From Balneola sp. (GTDB lineage: Bacteria; Bacteroidota; Rhodothermia; Balneolales; Balneolaceae): a stretch of DNA of 8,225 nt. The position numbers were made by a program, and so were the translations under genes. The notes under the pieces are model-generated. The model ran no database searches. It was not told the DNA's origin and saw only the letters and a list, made by a program, of their open reading frames with translations. Of the stretch, positions 1 to 6,200 are shown one piece after another. Numbering within the stretch: position 1 is the stretch's first letter; each line of letters opens with the position of its first letter. The DNA is taken from contig PCAT01000096.1 in the NCBI GenBank assembly GCA_002730655.1, positions 1 to 8,225 of the forward strand. The letters run 5' to 3'.

Positions 1-260
1 CCATCTTTTTCTTCTGTCAATTCATCATCTCCCCAAATTGTAACTACTGTTCCCTCTTCTCTATATAACACATTACCAACAATTAAACCTTCCCTATCTC
101 TAACTACTATCTCATCATCAATCGATGGTTTTGACTGCCATACATCACTTGGTATAGCTATTGTCATATTATTACCTGTATTCGTAGGCTTTTCATATTT
201 CATGGACACAAAATCATAATGGTCGTCACCATACCCAAATCTTCCTGACTCTAGGTCAGG
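1..260 (-). other. Partial GVK/CGG-type domain closing the second cassette
   Basis: Residues about 2656-2741, cut by the window edge. It has FGYGDDHYDFVSMKYEKP, NTGNNMTIAIPSDVW, EIVVRDREGLIVGNV, TVVTIWGDDELTEEKDG. The position after two GWN/YWP modules and the MTI start match the domain at 5316-5738; the W-G-D-D...E-K-D-G end matches the domain at 738-1118. By analogy the domain should continue with a G-F and G-E-x-F segment just outside the window. Confidence 0.6.
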
Positions 261-3200
261 GTATTCAAATACTATGTCGTCTGAGGTTTTTATTTGATAA
301 CCCTTTCCTGGTTGCATATCGCCTATAGTATTTAAACTAAAAAATGGCCAGTATACTAAGCCAGTTTCGTCCTTTAGAATAGTTAAATCTTCAACTATTG
401 GACTCATAGCTTCTATTGCATCAAATGGCTCTCTGTGGAGATATCCAATAATATTCCATCCATCACTAAGTGGTATTGGAGTATCATGGGCAACTAATGA
501 CCCAGAAATAACAAGCTCATCGTCCGTGTTTAATTTAATCTGATATCCTTCTCCTATTTGTAAATCTCCTATACTATTTAAACTAAATAATGGCCAATAA
601 ACTAGACCGGTTTCGTCTTTTACTATAATTAAATTATCATCATCAGTTATTGTAGAAAAAACAGACTCCGCACTTGAATCTGATGGATCTATGTATGTAG
701 ACATTATTCCCCATCCCTCATTCAAACTTATTGTTTGATTGATAGATGTATTAAACGATGCTATGGCACTTAAGCCATTAACTGAGAACTCACCATGATT
801 TGGCATTGATTCTACATAAGTCGCATTAGTAAAAAACTCCTCACCTGTTGAATAATCCCATATCTTCCAAGTAAACACTTCATCAAGACTGAAACCGTCT
901 TTTTCATCGGTGGTGCTATCATCTATCCAAGCCGTCATAGCTTCATTATCACCTGTCCACATTCGCATTCCTCCACAAATTAAATTACCATTATCATCAG
1001 TGTAAAAGACACCAAACCAATCACCACTCTCAATTGGTTCACCATCAATATATGGATCAAGGTATGATAATGCAATAGTATGATTACCACTTGTAATATC
1101 ATAATTCCATGTTGGTGCTGGAGTTGTTATACTTGCAACACCACTCATACCATTGGGCATGTAGTTACCTTGTCCTGTAAAGACAATTGGATTAAAAACA
1201 TATTCTGCATTTCCATATTGTACTTCACCTGTATTTACATCCCACATTCCCCAAATAAATGCCTCTCCAATTGAAAAACCGTTGTCTTCACCAGCCTCAG
1301 TACCCCATGCTGCTATACTTGTTGTCTCTCCTTCCCATAGAACTGCACCACCACATACTAATTCATTGAATTGGTTTGTGTAAAATACACCTATGTAACT
1401 ACCTATTGTTAAAGGTGAATTCTCAAAAGTCAAGTTAGCATCATCTGGAATTAAAATAGTGTGATTGGCATCTGTTGTGATTACGTCCCAATTAGGTGTT
1501 TCCATAATATCAACGGTGATTGACTCTGTGCATCCATTGGCATCTGTAACCATAATTAACTGTTCTCCAGGACACATGTTTTCAATAACATTGCTTGTCT
1601 GTAATGCCCCTGCTGATTCATATGTGTATGGTCCAGTACCACCTAGAACATCTACTGTTACTACCGCACATTCACCTAGTGAATAATCAATAGAGGTACT
1701 CAATTCAAGGTTTTCTGATGATATATCAAATGATTCTAAAACACTACAACCTGTAACATTATCAGTAACGTTTACACTATAAATACCTGGTGGAATATCT
1801 AAATTTACACTTCCTACAGCATCATTTGACCAGTTGTATGAGTAGTTATTAGATCCTCCTAATGCAGAAATTGAAATGTTTACATTTGATTCATCACATG
1901 AGTCCCCAGAAATAACCGATTGAATTGATAATTCACAATCATATTCACATGAACCATCATCTTCGGAGGCATTTTCATTATAATTAATGGCATTAGAATT
2001 AGTACATCCTAAAACCTCATTACAATTACCAATAGTAGAAACTACGGTAGTGGGATCAATTTCCCAAAGCCCCATTTGCTGTAAAAGATATACAGAACCC
2101 AATTGCAATTCAGATACAGTTATACATTGAATAGAATTTGTTTCAGGAAATTCAGGATCCATATCATGAGTAATTAACATTTCTAAATCAGGTGATTCTG
2201 AAACATCTAAAAAACTTAATTGATTATGAGTTAACTCAAGGAACTGAAGGGATACACAATTAGATAAATTAATCTCAGTTAAGTGATTATTATTTAAAGC
2301 TAATGAATGAATATTAGGATGTAAAAAAATATCAGTTAATAAGCCATTATTAGCTGAAATAGATGTCATTGAATTATTATAAGTTAAATCTAGAGTTGTA
2401 AAAAAATTACCATCTGCATAAAGACCCTCAGCAATAACATCTTCAAGTCCTGTTAAATCATATATACCAGCATCATTTAAGTCTAAATATGCATTGTTTC
2501 CTAAATTTAAATTATCAGTTAATACATAGTCATCTAAAATATCATCTATTCCTAAATCAATAAGCCTTTGTTCAAAATTATCATCAGGTACAAATGTATA
2601 GTTATATTCACATAATCCGTCATCGAATGTGGCAAGTGGATTATAATTTATTGAAAATGGATCAGTACAGCCACATATGGATTCACCTCCAATAACACCA
2701 CTACAGTCTTCAAAACAACTTTGTTGATAATACGTTTGAATGTCAAAAAAAGTATCATAATTGTTTCCAAATCCATAGTAATAGTCCAGCGATGCGAGGG
2801 GACAAAAATTCACTAAACTTGGATTGTTAAAATAGTTGACACCCTGCCAGATTCCATCCCAACCTTCTTCAAAAAATTCAGCAGTAACAGAGTGCAATAA
2901 AGGATTATCATATATTTGTAATTCGGATACAAGACTAAAACTACCTATACCATTAATAGAAAGAAGACTATTGCATTCACCAATACTAATTGATGAAACA
3001 TTATCAACAAACTGAAAATTATTAATAAAATTAATGTTTTGAAGACCAGCTAATCCTTCTAAACTTATATTTGTGTTATCAGTTAGTGGAATATCTAAAT
3101 TTGTGAAATTATAATGAGGACCAATAATGCTTAAATCAAATTGATTTAACATACTTAAAAAATTCATCAAATCATTTTCATCAATTGTATTATATCCATC

Positions 3201-6200
3201 CCCAATATAAAAGTAATTTATTCCTGCTTTATTGTATAAAGATGATAAGTTAGTTATTAAATTTTCGTTATTGGGATAAATACGAACACTTTCAGTATTA
3301 GTACACTCGCTGTATGAGTCAAGTTCATATTGACTGTATATTTCCAAGTGAATATTTTGACATTCTAAATCAACAACTTCTTCAAGCTCATCACAAACTC
3401 CATTACCATTTATATCATTTATACAATTAAATTCACAATCATAGTATTGTAATGGCAATATACAAGAACCGTCATCTATAGCGGCATAATGGTCAAAGTT
3501 ACAAGCTTCTACATCAATACAGCCACAAGTTAGATCATTGAATAACTCAGAAGTGACGCAATTTGTTTCATTATCTATAACCATCACAACAAAAGAACCA
3601 ACTCCAATATTATAATTTACATTTCCCGTAGCACCATTAGACCATGAATAAGAATAATTTCCAGAACCACCTGCTACCTGAATAGCTATGTCACCAGTTC
3701 CTGAACATATGTCATCAGTAATAGTATATGACACTGAAAGGTTACAATCATCATAAATACACAAACTATTATCTGCTGTGTTGGCATTGAAATCAAAGTT
3801 AGATGCAGTTTCATCTAAACAACCTAAAATTTCCTGTTCATCACAAACACCGTCACCGTTACAAATACCACAATCATCAATCAAGCCTATGCAAACATCT
3901 TCTTCGTCACATATACCATCAATATCTAAATCATTTACACAGCTTCCATCACAATTAATAAATTCAGTTGGGTAAGTACATTGCGAAACTTCTCCGAAAT
4001 TACATGCGTCCAAATCTGTACATCCAGTAATTTCATCAATATTACAAACACCATCATCATCTAGATCCCCATCAATCACGGTTCCTGAACCATCCGTCTC
4101 ACCAGAACATAAATCACAGTTATTAATTACATAGATACAAAGACTGTTATCTTGATCAGTTGTTACGTTTGAATCATAATTACATGCGTCAACATCAAGA
4201 CAACCTAAAATTTCATCAGCATCACATACTCCATCACCGTCAGTATCACTACAAGGGTTATTAAACACACACGAACCATCATCAATGTTGGCATATGGAT
4301 CAAAGTTATCTGCACCTGAATCAGTACAGCCATTTACAGAGTTGGGCAATACAATTAAAGTATAATCTTCCGTTTCACCATACCAAGTATCATTACAAGG
4401 TTCTAGGCTGTTACCATATGTATATATGGATCTAATCCTCATTCTATGTACACCTTCAGAGGATGTAGGAATGGGGATAGAGATTGAATAATTATCTGAT
4501 TGAGTTAAATTATTTAACGTATATTCTTCATTAGTGGTATCAAACATACTATCATCATTCCAGTCAATCCAAACACCAATTTCATCACCAGAATTAAACT
4601 GTGATATTTGAATTTGAATATCTAGTACATCTCCTACCGTAACTTCTGATGATAGTGAAGTATAATCTGAATATCCATCTGGACCTGATGGATTATATAC
4701 ATCTCCAAAAGAAACTAAAGAAATATAATCCCACATTACATCATTGCTAGTCGGCATACAATAAAATAAACACGAGCCATTATCTTGTGTTGCATTAAAA
4801 TCATAATTGGAGGCCATTGGATCTGTACACCCAACACCAAAACAAGACATAAATTCACATGAATTATCCTCATCAGTTGCATCTGGATTGAAGTTGCAGG
4901 CTTGTTCATATGTGCATCCTAGAATCTCTTCCTCGTCACAAACTCCATCTCCATCATCATCATTAATACATATGCAATCACAATGATCTTCAATAGTACA
5001 ATTATCAATTATTGAATAATTGGTCAGGAAATTATATTGATTACAGTCACAATCTTGAGCCGATATAAACTCAAAATCTAAACAGTTTCCATCACAATCT
5101 TGGCCTTGTATAGGATATATACAACCTTCATTTAAAGTTGCATTAGGATCAAAATTGCATGCAGATGTATCGGTGCATCCAAAAAAGCAAGAATAAAAAT
5201 CACAACTGCCATTATCAAGATTAGCATCGGGGTTAAAATTACATGCTGTTGGATATGTGCAGCCTATAATAACAATATCATCACAAATACCATCTAGGTT
5301 GACGTCAGGACAATTTGGAGTTGAAAAATCAAAGCCTGATAAACCATTAGCCTCAAAATCTGTTGGACCAAATATAGAATAAATATTATGGGTAATATTG
5401 TGATGAACTCCGTCAATGTCTACAAAAAAATTAATACTTTCTCCTGTTGACATTCCATTTTGCTGATTTACTGAAACTCCTTCATTTCCAAATACTGAGA
5501 TATATGTTGATGACCCATTATACAGAGTAGTTCCACATAATTCATCGTTAGTATTCTTGACCCCAATCCAAACCGAGTCATTAGAAATAGTTTGACCTGT
5601 TGTGATCTCAAGAATTTGTTTCCAATTTTCATTTTCTGACAAGTAAATAGTCATATCGATGCCATAATCTATAGGATTAATAAATCCAAAAGAGCTTACA
5701 AGTTCATCTTCAGGAGAGTTATCAATGAAGCCACCATTAATAAATTCTAATGAATCAATAGAATTTAATTTTATATAATATGACTTACCTGGTTTAAAAT
5801 TTTTAATATCATTTATTTGATATTCAGGCCAATAAACTTTTGAATATTCGTCTTTAACAATAATTGTATTATCAATAATTTCATTTAAAACAAATTCTAT
5901 ACTTTTTTCAGGTTGATTAAGATATGGAAGTAGGTTCCATCCTTCATCAAAATTAAGTGTCAGACTAATAGGTGCTTGACTGTCAGATGATATAGAAAAA
6001 TTGGTGTTTTGCTTTGCTAAAATTTTATAACCTTTAAAATATTCATGAACACCAATATTATTTAAACCAAAAACAGGCCAGTATACATTACCATTTTGAT
6101 CAATTACGACTTCAATATCATTAGATACTTCAGAAAAAATACTATCCAAGCTTACACCTTCGTTTAGATATATTGAAACTAAATTCCAACCCTCTTTTAA

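Noticed and set aside
1..252. C-terminal type IX sorting domain
   Set aside because: The visible residues belong to a GVK/CGG-type domain and the frame is still open at base 1. No sorting-domain signature is in view.
1080..1686. Plus-strand ORFs at 1080-1274 and 1465-1686
   Set aside because: Both are antisense to well-recognised GVFYT/CGG and SprB-like coding sequence and have no recognisable domains.
3778..3975. Plus-strand ORF of 65 codons, Ser/Pro/Gln-rich
   Set aside because: The composition is the antisense of Asp/Gly/Cys-rich calcium loops and Cys modules on the minus strand.
5425..5432. Possible frameshift at a run of seven A (seven T on the coding strand)
   Set aside because: Translation through the run stays in the same frame (INFFVDIDG), with recognisable modules in the same register on both sides.
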